A stretch of 64,000 nucleotides of DNA, from the NCBI GenBank assembly GCA_000349905.1, contig KB722737.1:2121158-2185157 (forward strand), in the 5' to 3' direction. The DNA is from Volvariella volvacea V23 (Eukaryota; Basidiomycota; Agaricomycetes; Agaricales; Pluteaceae). Each line of letters starts with the position of its first letter. Position 1 is the first letter of the stretch. The translations under genes and the position numbers were made by a program. Positions 12,330 through 23,642 of the stretch are shown here, one piece after another. The notes beneath the pieces are model-generated. The model was given only the letters and a program-made list of their open reading frames with translations, did no database searches and was not told where the DNA came from.

Positions 12330-15300
12330 TTATGCAGGAATGCATTGTGAGTACCCTACAATTACGTCAGTGTGTGCTCAACAATGCACTTTGAGGACAC
12401 TCACAGGTGTTGCTGAAGGTGCAGACATATCCACTAGGGCATGCTGTGGGTCCAGTCCAACCCTGACCACCACATTGGCCCCACGGATCGGCAACACCAC
12501 CGGTGGGCGTTGCGGAGGTCGAGGTGGAAGTGCTTGTGGAGGAGCGAGTGGTTGAGGTCGAACTGGAGGTCGAGGTTGGGGGTGTCGAGGTGACAGTGGG
12601 GTCGGGTGTAGTGCCGGAGGCATCGCCGTACCAGATACCACGTCCGTTAGTTCCAATGTAAACCCTGCAACATTTCAATCACTCGGAGAATCACCGCGGA
12701 GGTGCGCAAAATGAATTACCTGCCGTAGATTCGAGGATCAGCAGTTAGCACGTTGGAACTAGCAGAGCCAAAGCCGTGAGCTGCGTCGTTGATCTTGACC
12801 CAGTTGACGCCTGCATCGTCCGACCTGAAGTACCCGACGCCCTCTATGTTGGCAGCAGCGAACAGGGCAGGATAGCCGCCGGTAGTCTTGGGGGCACCCA
12901 ATGCAATAGCCCAGGCTTGAGTAACACCCGAGATGGCAGTGAAGGAAGTTCCAGAGTTGGTAGAGTGGAAGAGACCCTTGTCCGTGGAGACCCAGACATC
13001 ACCGGTAACACCGGGGTTGACAACAATCTCGAAAGGATAGGCGGATGAACCAAGGCTTCCTCGAGCGGTGAATGTCCTTCCGTTGTTGGTTGAGAGATAG
13101 AAGGTGGAGCCAGATGCGCCATAGAAAATGGTGTTGTTCTTCTTGTCAGAGGCAATAACAGCATTCGATGGCAAGGACGAAACAGCAGAGAAAGTGGCCT
13201 GGTTTTGAGAGACTAGGACTCCATTGCTGCTGGTCCTCCAGAGAATGGTGTCAGCATCAGCGGAGATTGCAACTTTGCCACCGTTGACATTATCAGGAGC
13301 ACCATAATGTTGAGACCTAATGCGGTTTTGAGTTCATTCGCGGGTCCTAGGAAGAGGAAGGGTACGAACCAGGTAGCACCAGAGTCGCTCGAGAAAGCAA
13401 CTTGCTTGCCAGAGGAGCTGTCACCAGTTCCAATACGAACGATGTTGGTGGGCTTATTGCCAGCAAAGTCAATATCAGCACTAGTAGCCCACGCTGGATT
13501 GTCGAAGCTCTTTTGGGGTGGACTTGTCAACGAATTATGAACAAAGCCTGTAGCCAATTAGTATTTCATGTCGGGCCTTGGGTGCAATTTCTCACCGCAA
13601 AGATCTCCAACTGCAGACAGGAGAGAAGGTCCTGTGGGAGGCGAAATCAAACCAAGGATAGCAGTCTCCTCTATACCGTCTGCAAGAGAGGCCAGGGTGA
13701 CATTTCGGGTTGTGTCCCACTTGAGAAGGTCGCGACCTCCATATATAGTGGCACCAGTTCCGTAGAGCCAGTGATTGGAATCATGGGGGTCAATTTCCAG
13801 AGCTAGAACGAACATGAGCGGTTTGTAGGGTACCACTGCCAATACCAACTCACATTCCATCATCCAGCCAATTTGCTTGTAGTCTGGGGTTGTGACTACG
13901 TAGCTCGGACCTAGCCAAGGTGCAAGGGCATTGTTGTACGTGTAATATTTGTTGATATTCGGGTAGCTTGCCCAACTCCAGAAAGGTGTCCACGAGGCAC
14001 CACCATTTGTAGATCTGTAAATTTGACCATCCGGCCACCACAAGTTGAGAGCAGCAACCATGATCGTTCCGGGGCGTTGGAGATCAACAGTTATGCCACC
14101 AAAGCCGAAAAATAGGTCAGATCCTGATACCGGGGTAATATTGGTCCCTGTACTCCGTGTAAGTTGCTTTCTAGTTGAATCGCAACGTAAAGAGGCCCAC
14201 ATGTAGAAGAACTGATGTTGTACTTGTAGACAGCACCCATGGTACCATCGTACTGCAACGGAGATTCAATATAGAGTTGTGCTATTACCACTGTCAAGAC
14301 TCACAGGACCTGCGCCGTCAGAGTAGGTCACGTAGAGGGCTCTCTCTGCAGGTGAGATGACGCCCTTGTGGGGAAGGTAGGTTGTATTCTGCCCCGGAAC
14401 GGCAGTCCCTGGAATGACGTATGAATCAGAGACCCGCGGAGTAATTTAGTTCAGCGCCTACTTACACATCGAACCACCATTGTTAGACACGTAGATGTTG
14501 GTGCTGCCTTTATTTGCAACACCGACAAAGATACGAGGCGTGGCACTCCCAGAAGAGCCCGAGCCCTTGTCGAATGTGACCCATGCAATTCCGACCTTGT
14601 CAGCATTGTAACCGCTGCTATCAGAGGGATCGGGGATGAAGGAGCCTGTGAAAGCGGTTAAAAAAGTGTGTCAATGCACGAGCCCTACATACCTGTATCC
14701 GTGAAGCTTGTCACTTTGGACCAGGTTTGACCATAGTTTGTCGACTTCCACAACCCGTTACCACTCCTAGCGCCAAAGAAGAGAATAGAGTTGTTGTTGG
14801 GATCGATGGCCAGACGCTCTCCCCTGCATATGAAGTTAGCCGTGAATCGCGGTGCTTGTATCGAAGAAGCTCACATTCCACGCCCAGGCATATTACCACC
14901 GACCTTGAAGGGCAATGCCGTAGCTTGCCAGGTCTTTCCGTAGTCAGTTGATCTAAGGATTGAGCCATTGTTGGGATCCCATGACATGGTGTACATGCCG
15001 GTGGCCTGGAGCAGAGTCAGCAGCCTCGGTATCGGACGAAGACCAGACATACCACATAGACGCGATTGGGTTGCACAGGGTCTGTTGCGATTGCATCGAC
15101 ACCCCAGTAATTCCACCTAGCATCATCTGCAAAGTCCAGCAGTGGCGTCCACGTGTCGTCGGCATTCAACTTGTAGGCACCACCAATATCTGTCCGGGCA
15201 TAGGCAACACCCTGATAAAGCAACTCTAATTGAGGTGATTGCCGGAACGACAAAGTAGGTGTTTACCTTTTCCGTAGGATTGAAAACGATGCCGGGCACG

Positions 15301-15422
15301 AAACCGCCTCCACCGCCAATCTTGACGTTCCTCCAGTTATAAGCCTGGGTCGAAACGGCAGCGCGAGCCAGGGGGCTCAAGGCCAGAGTAGAATATATCA
15401 GGAGCTTTTTGGATCGAAACAT
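12330..15422 (-). CDS. GH74 xyloglucanase with C-terminal CBM1
   Basis: Thirteen exons, first 15422-15267, then 15211-15053, 15005-14875, 14823-14693, 14645-14466, 14408-14305, 14252-14201, 14147-13854, 13802-13596, 13547-13370, 13316-12720, 12664-12405 and 12355-12330 (824 aa). A signal peptide ([16 protein letters not shown]) leads into a GH74 tandem beta-propeller. [10 protein letters not shown] carries the N-terminal catalytic Asp of the family, and [19 protein letters not shown] the second-domain Asp region. BNR-like repeats such as [11 protein letters not shown] and [10 protein letters not shown] are frequent. A Thr/Ser-rich linker joins a CBM1 ([19 protein letters not shown], ending TWYSQCIPA). 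GH74 enzymes cleave xyloglucan internally or at reducing ends. Which mode applies cannot be told here. The enzyme acts outside the cell on plant cell walls. Confidence 0.95.
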
Positions 15423-16135
15423 AGAGTCAGGAGGGTTGGACCAGGTGGCTCGCCTCTGAGCCTACAAGTGCATGGGTTTTATAACAGCAGCAGCGAGCTT
15501 GTGTCGCGAACCATTGGAGACACTCATCCGAGGTACATGCGCCGGTCCGTGTGCCAGTCCCGATAATTAGGCGGAAAATATAGAGGTGCCTCTGCCCAAA
15601 GCGGGCCTAGAAATAGCTTGAGTGGCAGCGAATGACTAACGACATGCACCTGCAGCTCTGACGGGGATAACGCAGTGACCGGTGCAAGCTTAATTGTGCG
15701 ACGTGACGCATTCAATGGCCCGAAAGGAAAGAGGATAGGTAGAAATGCTTGTAACTGGGATGAATATCGGGAATTCAGAGAGTAAATTCATAGCCGTTGT
15801 CAAAAACGGGCGAGAGACAGCAGCAGGATGAGCTGGCAAGTCACAGCACGGGTCATTTGACCCCTTCGCATGGAGTAGAGGAACCCTAGGCGCTGCCCGG
15901 GCCCACCAAGGCTCAGGCGCTCGATATGTGCTGGTAGTGGCATCAGATTCAGGCTCGGGCGAGTGCGTGACTTTGTGCAGGGGTGTGGTCACGTGATGTT
16001 GGTTGAACACGCTGGTTCAGCATGGCAGCAACGCGCACTTTTTGTGTTCTCCAGCCATTGTGCTTGATGCCAACTTTTCATTCTTAGCCCCCATGCCCTT
16101 TTAATCCCTTGTTTCACCACTTACTTCCATCCGCA
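15423..16135. promoter_or_regulatory. Divergent promoter, GH74 gene / proline-rich gene
   Basis: A 713-bp stretch between two opposite start codons. It contains the TATA-like element listed separately for the GH74 gene. Small open frames inside it are not convincing. Carbon-catabolite control of the GH74 side would be expected for such a gene, but I did not find a clear site cluster. Confidence 0.45.
15477..15484 (-). promoter_or_regulatory. TATA-like box of the GH74 gene
   Basis: TTATAAAA on the minus strand, about 55 bp upstream of the GH74 start codon at 15422. Position and sequence fit a core promoter of a highly inducible secreted enzyme. Confidence 0.55.
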
Positions 16136-17426
16136 ATGTCTGCTCGCCTTCACAGCCATATACCCGCCGTAGATTCCATTTTTCTTCATTTTCATCACGA
16201 ATACCCACACCCACCCATACCCCCTCCAGCATCCCGAACCCCCTCCAAACCCCTCAGCAAAAGCCTAATCAGAAAGCCCTCGACAACACGGTCCCCTTTA
16301 AGCGATAAGACACGAGCCAACAATGTAGTACGTCTTCACCTTCATTTGGTGGATGCCTTGTTGCCTACGCCCTAGTTCCCCTCAGACGCTTCACGACAGT
16401 ACTTCTCCCCATTCTACTCTAGACTGTATCAAAAGCTCTCCTTCGCCCACCTCTTCTTCCTTTCGCCCGCCTCTGCCCATCGATGCATCTCCTGTGGATG
16501 CTCCTTCATTTATGGATTTTTCATGCCATACCTTCACCACTTCACCCGATCTTACTCCACTATCTCCTTTTTTTGCACCCCCCGCAGTCCTTTGTCCGTC
16601 TCCCGAGCCCATATTCCCGACACTGGAGCTCACAGACAAGCCGTTACCCCACCCCCCATCCCCCGAGCCTCCCGAGTTTACGCACCCCAACAGCCCATAC
16701 GTGCCGTGGACATCACCCGTTCGGCGTGAAATTTTACGGCCGATAACCCCTGCATCGATGCTTTCTGCGTATTCGCGTCCCTACTCACGGAGTGGCGCGC
16801 GGGCTCCAGAACCGATGGAATCGAGGGAAGAACTTCCCACACCCCACGTCAAATTTGCGAGGGTCACCAGCCGGTTCAAAAATTTTCGCAAGCTAGTCAA
16901 AAGCAATGTAAAAGAGGTCACCAAGCGCTTCAAAAGTTTCGGACGCCCCCTCTTTCACTCTGCCAAACCTCCTCCGCGTGTTCCGCGCGGACGCATGGCC
17001 TGCTCCACCCCTGCCTTGCCCTCACCCGCTCTGTCCGGAGAATCGACGCAGACAGCGAGTCTTGCTGTGTGGCTGGCCGAGTGCAGGCAGAGGAATGACG
17101 ACGAGAACGGCGTATCGCTTGGCATGACGATCGAGGAATACGACCGGATGGGCAGCTGGGTTGATCTGTGTCGCATTCCGGAGGAATATGCTGCTCACGA
17201 CGACGAACCCTCTTCCGCCACTGGCACCAGTGCGGTGTCCACCACCCACACCCAGCCTACCACACCGTCTGTGATGGAAGCGCCGTCGCGTCGCTCGTAT
17301 TCGCAGTCTTCGCCGCAGCTGTCGCGGTGGACGGAGGGGTCGCACCAACCTGGGCGTCCAGGGAGCAGGGGTTTGAAAGACCGGAGTCGGGGTGATCAGG
17401 TGCGTGGGTTGATGGCCGGAAGGTAG
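16136..17426 (+). CDS. Proline-rich protein of unknown function
   Basis: Two exons, 16136-16327 and 16386-17426 (410 aa). The first half is Pro/Ser-rich and probably disordered. A basic helical stretch follows (RFKNFRKLVKSNVKEVTKR), then a compact segment SLAVWLAECRQRNDD and MTIEEYDRMGSWVDL, which looks like the conserved core, and a Ser/Thr/Pro-rich tail. There is no signal peptide or membrane helix. I do not recognise a named domain. The basic helix suggests nucleic-acid or membrane contact, but this is inference. The donor at 16328 (gtacgt) is strong, and the acceptor at 16385 keeps the frame. Confidence 0.75.
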
Positions 17427-17726
17427 TCGCCGGGGTGATTGAGTGGTAACGCCTGTTACGAGATTGCATTGTCACGTCATTGTACTCCCTGAGGCCATTG
17501 TTCCGGCATGGCAACTGGATGATGATCTGTCCCGACCATTGTATATCAGCACATATGTAGACTACATAACCTTATAAATTACTATCTAGCCTATTCCGGT
17601 ACCGGGTGTTGACCTGAAAAGGGGCGTGAATCAACAACTATACTTTTTTGGCGAGACAATGGCTACCGTGTGCAAACTTCAAGTACGCCACGACATGTAA
17701 CACTGTTACGCTTTTCTTTGACCCCA
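17427..17726. promoter_or_regulatory. Intergenic stretch upstream of the pseudokinase gene
   Basis: 300 bp between a stop codon and the next start on the same strand. It probably holds the 3' UTR of the proline-rich gene and the promoter of the pseudokinase gene. A short ATG frame at 17659 ends after 13 codons and could be an upstream ORF. Nothing else is seen. Confidence 0.35.
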
Positions 17727-20367
17727 ATGCAAACACAGACACTAACGCGCTTACCAATGCCTGCCCGCACTATCCGACGGCGCACCAAGCCCTACCCATC
17801 TACCGCACCGCCGCCAGAAATTAAGGCAAAACTACTCGCGAGGAGCGCACCCACACCCTTTGTCACCATTCACCGCCCGCTGACACGAGATCTCCATCGT
17901 AAATCTATATCGCCGACAATTGTACCGACTATTGCACCGACCATCCCGACCATTGTACTAACCACTAAGCCGACTACTATACCCACTGCTAAACCCACCG
18001 CTAAACCTCCCGCCAGTCCTCCCACTAAACCTGTCACTAAACCTGCCGCTAAACCTGCCGCTAAACCTACCGCTAAACCTACCGCTAAACCTACCACTAA
18101 ACCTACCACTAAACCTACCACTAAACCTACCACTAAACCTGCCACTAAATCTGCCACTAAATCTGCCACTAAACCTAGCCCTGTACCAACCGCTAAACCC
18201 ACAGCTGTACCAACTATTAAGCCCACTGATGCACCGACCAAACCGCCATCCGTTGCACCAACTATTGAACCTCTGATACACAAGAAAGGTTGCACACTAT
18301 CACAAAGCGGAGAATGTAGCCATGCTGCAGCTTTCCGGCAACGATTTCAGGAGGATATTCTATCCAAACTAGTCTATCAACCTTCTCACCGGTGGACTTG
18401 GACTATCGGTCATTCACTTGTACCTTTAGAGATTCTGGCCGACTTGGGAGGTATGATACACTTGGCTTTATTATTGGCTCTTGTTCAATTGCACACAGGC
18501 AACGAATACTATACTATGAACGTAATGAGAGGAAGCATAAATTCAAAACCACTGTATTTTGTTGCAAAGACGTGAGTCATCCACCTGCTGAAGAGTGTTT
18601 TGTTAACACTCGACCGCGTATAGTTGGAAAAACTCTAGACTTCATGACAGTTTCTACACAGAAGTAGGTCCGGCACATCCGTTGGGGTTTGCTCACTCAA
18701 CTTGTCTAGCTGGCTCTCTACAGAACACACCTAAAGGCGCTTCAAGGTACTGTGGTGCCTAACCTTATCGGTGTTTTCTCTCAACCTGAAGGCATCACCA
18801 TGGCGTTTGAACTTCCGGATATGTTATTCTGGTCGGAGGCATCACAGAGTCTACCACCTAAGCTAAAGCGGCGCTGTCTGAGAGCTGTCGACGAACTACA
18901 CAAAGCGGGCGTTTTGCACGGGAAGCTCGATCTCGCAAACATCTGGATTGATTCCCACATGCGTGTTACTATCATCAATTTTGACGCCAGCCGGTCACTC
19001 GATTCCGATGACAGCGAGGGCTCTCACGTTAAATCGGCCACTTCGTACGAAATCTCGATGGAGAAGAGGAGGCTAAAGCTGCAGCTGGATATTGAAGGGG
19101 CTTGGAGGGAGGAGAAACAAATTTTATTAGGTCGTCTGGCTCCCCCAGCGGCATCACCTGTACCACCTCTGAGAGAGTGGTTCAAGCAACCGCCAGATCC
19201 GTGCACATACACCAACTTTTCTACCGCCGTAGGTGATATTCACCTGCGTATAGATGAATATCGCAAATATCTACGGACGTTGGGTATGAAGTCTGCAACA
19301 GATTACCCACCTTACCCGCTCCGTAAACCCCCAATCATCCTAAACCCGCCGCCGCCAGACATGGTCGAGAGCACAGACCCGGACGAACCGATAAGAAGTA
19401 AACAAGCACTTAAAAGCAAAGGGAAAGAGAAAGACATCGACAAAGTACCTCCAATATCGCGAAAACGATCCAGAGAGGAGCCGGTGGAAGACCCGCAGCC
19501 CCCCAAACGCATCAAACTACATCTGGTCCCAAGCGGTAAAGACCCCAGTGATCAAGAGCAAACCTTTTGCCAACCTGCTACCGTGGCCCCTGAGGGCCCT
19601 ACATTTCCTGTGGCTCCTGTAGCCCATGATAAACCAACTCAAGCAGAGTGGTTACCCTTCAAGGTCCGTGACTTCGCCTACGAGCAACATGGACTTGGTA
19701 AAGCAGCAGCAGCCAGAGCGCCGGCATTGGCTAAAAAGGTCAAGCGCCAATATCCATTCGCACCACGAACCAAGGCCGAAGTTGCGAAGAAGCTCGCAAA
19801 ACAGCACGCCACTCAACCTGTTCGACCAGGCAAGCGAAGCCGATCCGACGAAGACGATACTGAAGCCTCACCGCACTCGTCCAAGCGACCTCGAACATCG
19901 GAACCGCAACGGACGACCAGTGGTGCATCAAAACGTGTATCTAACGGTTCAGCTTTGTCGCGTGAAGGTGGCGCCAGTAGCGGTCAGAAGGTTGCTGCAG
20001 TACCTGATAACCCTGTGGGTGATGGTTCTTCGCTTAAACAAAGATCCGACGAAAGCAAAAGTCCAGGTGGGGTGTTATCGTACGGTACAGTATACAACCA
20101 TGCTAACCCGATTGTCCAGCTCAAAAGACTCCAAAGGTTGTGCATGTCGACGAGTGGACAGGGCCGATTCTCAAGGATCCCGCTGTCGGGCAAGAGCTCA
20201 AAATCATTGGTATCTCCTCTAATGGAGAGTATATCTTGCAAGTCCCACCAGGATGGCAAAAAGGTGCCAATGTCTATATTGTTGGACCTAGCGAAGAGAA
20301 ACCTCCAGAGCCCTCACGACTGAGAGTTTTTTTTCGGCAAATTGCATCATGGTTTGGCATGCGGTAG
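17727..20367 (+). CDS. Pseudokinase-like protein with Lys-Pro-Thr repeat region
   Basis: Five exons: 17727-18450, 18499-18571, 18624-18663, 18710-20066 and 20120-20367 (813 aa). Residues about 70-180 are a four-residue repeat (KPTA/KPTT). After CTLSQSGECSHAAAFR comes a kinase-like region. VAKTWKNSRL supplies the beta3 Lys, FYTELALY the alphaC Glu, and GVLHGKLDLANIWI is the catalytic-loop position with Lys in place of the catalytic Asp. IINFDAS replaces the DFG motif. It therefore looks catalytically dead. The C-terminal half is basic with several nuclear-localisation-like clusters (SRKRSREE, PPKRIKLH, SKRPRTSE) and ends VFFRQIASWFGMR. The last intron has a weak donor (gtgggg). Start codon uncertain: 17727 or 17757. 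Confidence 0.75.
17988..18178 (+). repeat. 12-bp tandem repeat encoding KPTx units
   Basis: About 16 imperfect copies of a 12-bp unit (gctaaacctacc, with actaaacctgcc and similar variants) lie inside exon 1 of the pseudokinase gene. The unit is a multiple of three, so copy-number change keeps the frame. On the minus strand it also reads open, giving artefact ORFs. Confidence 0.9.
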
Positions 20368-20692
20368 CATGCTAACAACTATGGTGCTCTACTGACCTTA
20401 AAGATATATCTCACAATTGCTGAGTGACTTTCTTAACTATATCACTCCCCGAATCACCCCTGCCTTCCATTTTGATGTGCAGCCCGATTCACGACGACTC
20501 GGGCGTGTCTTTTAGCGTTGACACGCATGGACATCCACCAATCCCCCACGCTCTCGGCAATCACCCCCTCATACCCTCAAAGATACATCTGGGTTCCAAT
20601 TACCACACGCGACTATAAATTGTAAGTGTGATTCTATTTCCCCCCCCCTTCGCTTCCGAACTACTCCCACCCACACTCCGTTATCTTTTGCT
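20368..20692. promoter_or_regulatory. Promoter stretch upstream of the amino-acid permease gene
   Basis: 325 bp between genes on the same strand. It contains the TATA-like element at 20614-20620 and a short poly-C run near 20641 just upstream of the permease start. Confidence 0.45.
20614..20620 (+). promoter_or_regulatory. TATA-like box of the amino-acid permease gene
   Basis: TATAAAT, 73 bp upstream of the start codon at 20693. Confidence 0.5.
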
Positions 20693-23157
20693 ATGGCAGA
20701 CCCAGAGACAGCTATCGAAAAGAGGGCCTACAGCGAAAAGCATTCTGTTTATCCAACAGCCTCTTCCAACGATGGCGGATGGATAACAGAAGCTGAGGGG
20801 CCTACTGAAACGAGATTGAGTCGTCAACTAAAGAATCGACATATCGCCATGATAAGGTGCGCAGTTTTTGCTTGTTGACGAGTGGGTCGACTTATCTACA
20901 TCATAAAGTATTGGAGGCGTTATTGGTGTTGGTAAGAACCATTAAATGACAACATTAGTTGGACAATATTCATGGGAGATTCAAAGGCCTATTCCTTGGG
21001 ACGGCAGGCGCGCTCCGGAATGGAGGTCCTTTAGGTGAGTTGCGCAGATAAGTGCACGTGGTCTTGAGCTTATCTAGGTCCAGGTCTGCTTCTAGGCTAC
21101 ATCACGATGGGTACCATCTGTTGGACAGTTATGGTCGGTATTGTGATTATTATCACGCGGCAAACGTGACAAACGGACAACTTTCCCCTAGATTTCTTTG
21201 GGAGAGATGGTTGCGTATTTGCCCATCCCCGGAGGTCATATCAAGTTGGCCGAACGATTTGTGGACCCCGCCTTTTCATTCACCATGGGTTGGAATTACT
21301 GGTAAGGGACAAGTTCGTGTCCACACCGTGAACGAGATTAATGGGGATATAGGTACAATTGGTCCATTATCTTACCTGCAGAGCTAAGTGCTGCATCGGT
21401 TTTGATTGGCTATTGGGACGACACAACCAACCCGGCTGTATGGGTCACTGTATGTATGGTGGTGGTGATCACGATTAACATGTTTGGTGCAGGTATGTAA
21501 TGAAACGTTTTTTCTTGCTCTGGGCTGAGATACAATAATAATACCCTAGGTGCCTATGGAGAGGCTGAATTCATTTTCGCGTATGTCTTCAATGCAGAAG
21601 ACGAACATCTGACTTAATTCGTGCCTGCAGATCCATCAAAGTGATCACAATAGTGGGACTCATTATTTTAGGCATTGTGTTGGACCTAGGAGGTACGGAA
21701 AGCAACTCATTTTTTTTCAGAAGATGGCATGACAGGACTGGCTAGGTGGTCCAAACCGTGATCGTCTTGGATTTCGTTATTGGAGAGATCCAGGACCATT
21801 TGTACAATACGCAGGTATTGCTGGCGCAAAGGGACGATTTCTAGGGTGGTGGGCCGTCATGACTCAAGCGGCTTTCTCTTTCATTGGAACAGAAATCGTT
21901 GCAGTATGTATTCCTCGCACACTCTCATATCCACCTGGTTCACAACTATGCACATTATTTAGATTGCTGCCGGTGAAGCAAAGAACCCCCGGCGCAATAT
22001 TCCAAGAGCCATTCGCCGGGTTTATATTCGTAAGTTCGCATTCAGTTGCTCTTATTGATCCTCCTTTATTCCATTTCGCTCACAATTAATAGGTATTGTC
22101 TTATTCTATTTTTTGGGCACCTTCGTCATTGGATTATTGGTGCCCTCCAATTCTCCAGGGCTGAATCTAGGTGACGGTACGGCCGCATCCTCGCCCTTTG
22201 TTATTGCTATTGAACGCGCTGGAATAAAAATTCTACCGTCCGTGCGTGCTGTATTTCTTGCTTCCACGTCAAACTATTCAATGGAACTACCCAGATCATC
22301 AACGCCGCAATCCTCACTTCTGCGTGGTCTGCAGCGTCTAGTGATTTATACACCAGCTCGCGCGCTCTTTGTGAGTTTGACGCTTCCATTACTATCATTG
22401 AGCCTGACGGATCCCTGCAGATGGGCTTGCAGCTGCGGGCAATGCCCCAAGAATCTTTCTCAGGACCTCGAAAAAGGGTCTACCATACGTATCCATTATA
22501 TTCTGCTCTTTGTTCTCCCTCCTGGGCTACATGGGGATTCAATCTGGATCTGGTAGAGTCTTCAACTGGTTTGCGAATATGACAGCCGTCGCAGGTCTGA
22601 TGACCTGGTTTGGTATCTGCGTCACCTACCTCCGTTTTTATTCTGGATTGAAGGCGCAAGGAATCGATAGATCCAAGTTACCATTCGCATCCCGGCTTCA
22701 ACCCTTCGCTGCCATCTATGCTTTAATCATGACTTTTGTCATATGCTTTGTAAGTTTTTCATTCATTACCATATGGCCAAATTAGTACGCTCATCGTTAT
22801 TTATCGCCAACTTGATAGTTCAGTGGATGGGCTGTGTTCCTTGAAGGTCGATGGGCAACTGATACCTTTGTCACCAACTATTTGCCTTTGATATTATTCC
22901 CTTTGATCTATTGTGGAGCCAAGTTCTTCTACCGTCAGCCCTGGGTTAAGTCCACAGAAATGGACTTTGTTTCAAATATCGCTCAAATTGAGGCTGAAAC
23001 GTGAGTACACCATTTTCTGTTTTGTTGCTCCTTCGTCTGACTCGTCTTCAGTTACGACGAGCCTCCCCCCAAGAACAAAATTGAAGCATTTTGGCGGTGG
23101 CTGGTAGGTGTTGATATCGTGGCAGCGAAAACGAGTTTGACCTCTTTCTAGATGTAA
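20693..23157 (+). CDS. Amino-acid permease (yeast amino acid transporter family)
   Basis: Sixteen exons (20693-20856, 20909-20931, 20987-21034, 21078-21133, 21192-21301, 21353-21492, 21550-21580, 21631-21692, 21746-21903, 21963-22029, 22093-22241, 22295-22370, 22421-22749, 22819-23000, 23052-23103, 23152-23157) give 550 aa. Family signatures are RHIAMIRSIGGVIGVGLF, GEMVAYLPIPGGHIKLAERF, FSFIGTEIVAIAAGEAKNPR, and STEMDF near the C-terminus. Twelve membrane helices are expected. These proteins import amino acids with protons across the plasma membrane. Substrate cannot be read from sequence. The last coding exon holds only ATG plus stop after WRWL. Exon 2 is 23 nt. Confidence 0.93.
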
Positions 23158-23200
23158 GTGCACTCACGATTACGTCGAGTGTATGATCGGCCCCACCATG

Positions 23201-23242
23201 GTAGTGTAGTGTAGTAGTGTAGTGTAGTGTAGTGTAGTGTAG
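23201..23242. repeat. TAGTG pentanucleotide microsatellite
   Basis: A run of (g)tagtg units with one tag interruption, just beyond the permease stop codon and immediately before a pyrimidine block. Confidence 0.9.
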
Positions 23243-23642
23243 TTTTTTCTTTGCCTATTCCTTCCTTCCTCTCTCTGTCTCTCTCGGATTTTTTCCCTAT
23301 TCCTTCCTTTGTCTCTGTCTCTGTCTCGATTTCTTTTCCCTATTCCTTCCTCTCTCTTCCTCTCTCTTCCTCTCTCTTCCTCCCTCTCCCCCTCCCCCTC
23401 CCGCCCTCCCTCTCCTATCCTCTCCCATCCTCTCCTATCCCCACCCCTTCTTCTCCCATTCCTTTTTTCCTTTTCCCTATTCCTTCTTTTTCTCGTCTGC
23501 CTATGCCTCCTTTCCTTTTCCCTATTCCTTCTTTTGTCTGTCTGTCTATCTATGCCTCTTTCCTTTCCCTATTCCTTCCCCTCTCTCTCTCTCTCTCTCT
23601 CTATGGTTTCTCCTTTCCCTATTCCTTCCTTTTCTTTCTTCT
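23243..23642. repeat. Pyrimidine-rich block with repeated CCCTATTCCTT core
   Basis: About 400 bp that are almost entirely C and T on the plus strand. A core of tttccctattccttc(c) recurs about seven times at irregular 25-60 bp spacing, with tct/ctct spacers. The block reads open in more than one frame because stops cannot form from pyrimidines alone. It is non-coding low complexity, possibly within the permease 3' flank. Confidence 0.85.

Noticed and set aside
17988..18178. Repeat array considered as CRISPR-like
   Set aside because: Units are contiguous 12-mers without spacers, inside an exon of a eukaryotic gene.
17870..18295. Antisense open frames of 107 and 141 aa with GRFS or GLVVGLV repeats
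   Set aside because: They are mirror readings of the 12-bp KPTx repeat of the pseudokinase gene. A repeat whose unit is a multiple of three stays open in several frames.
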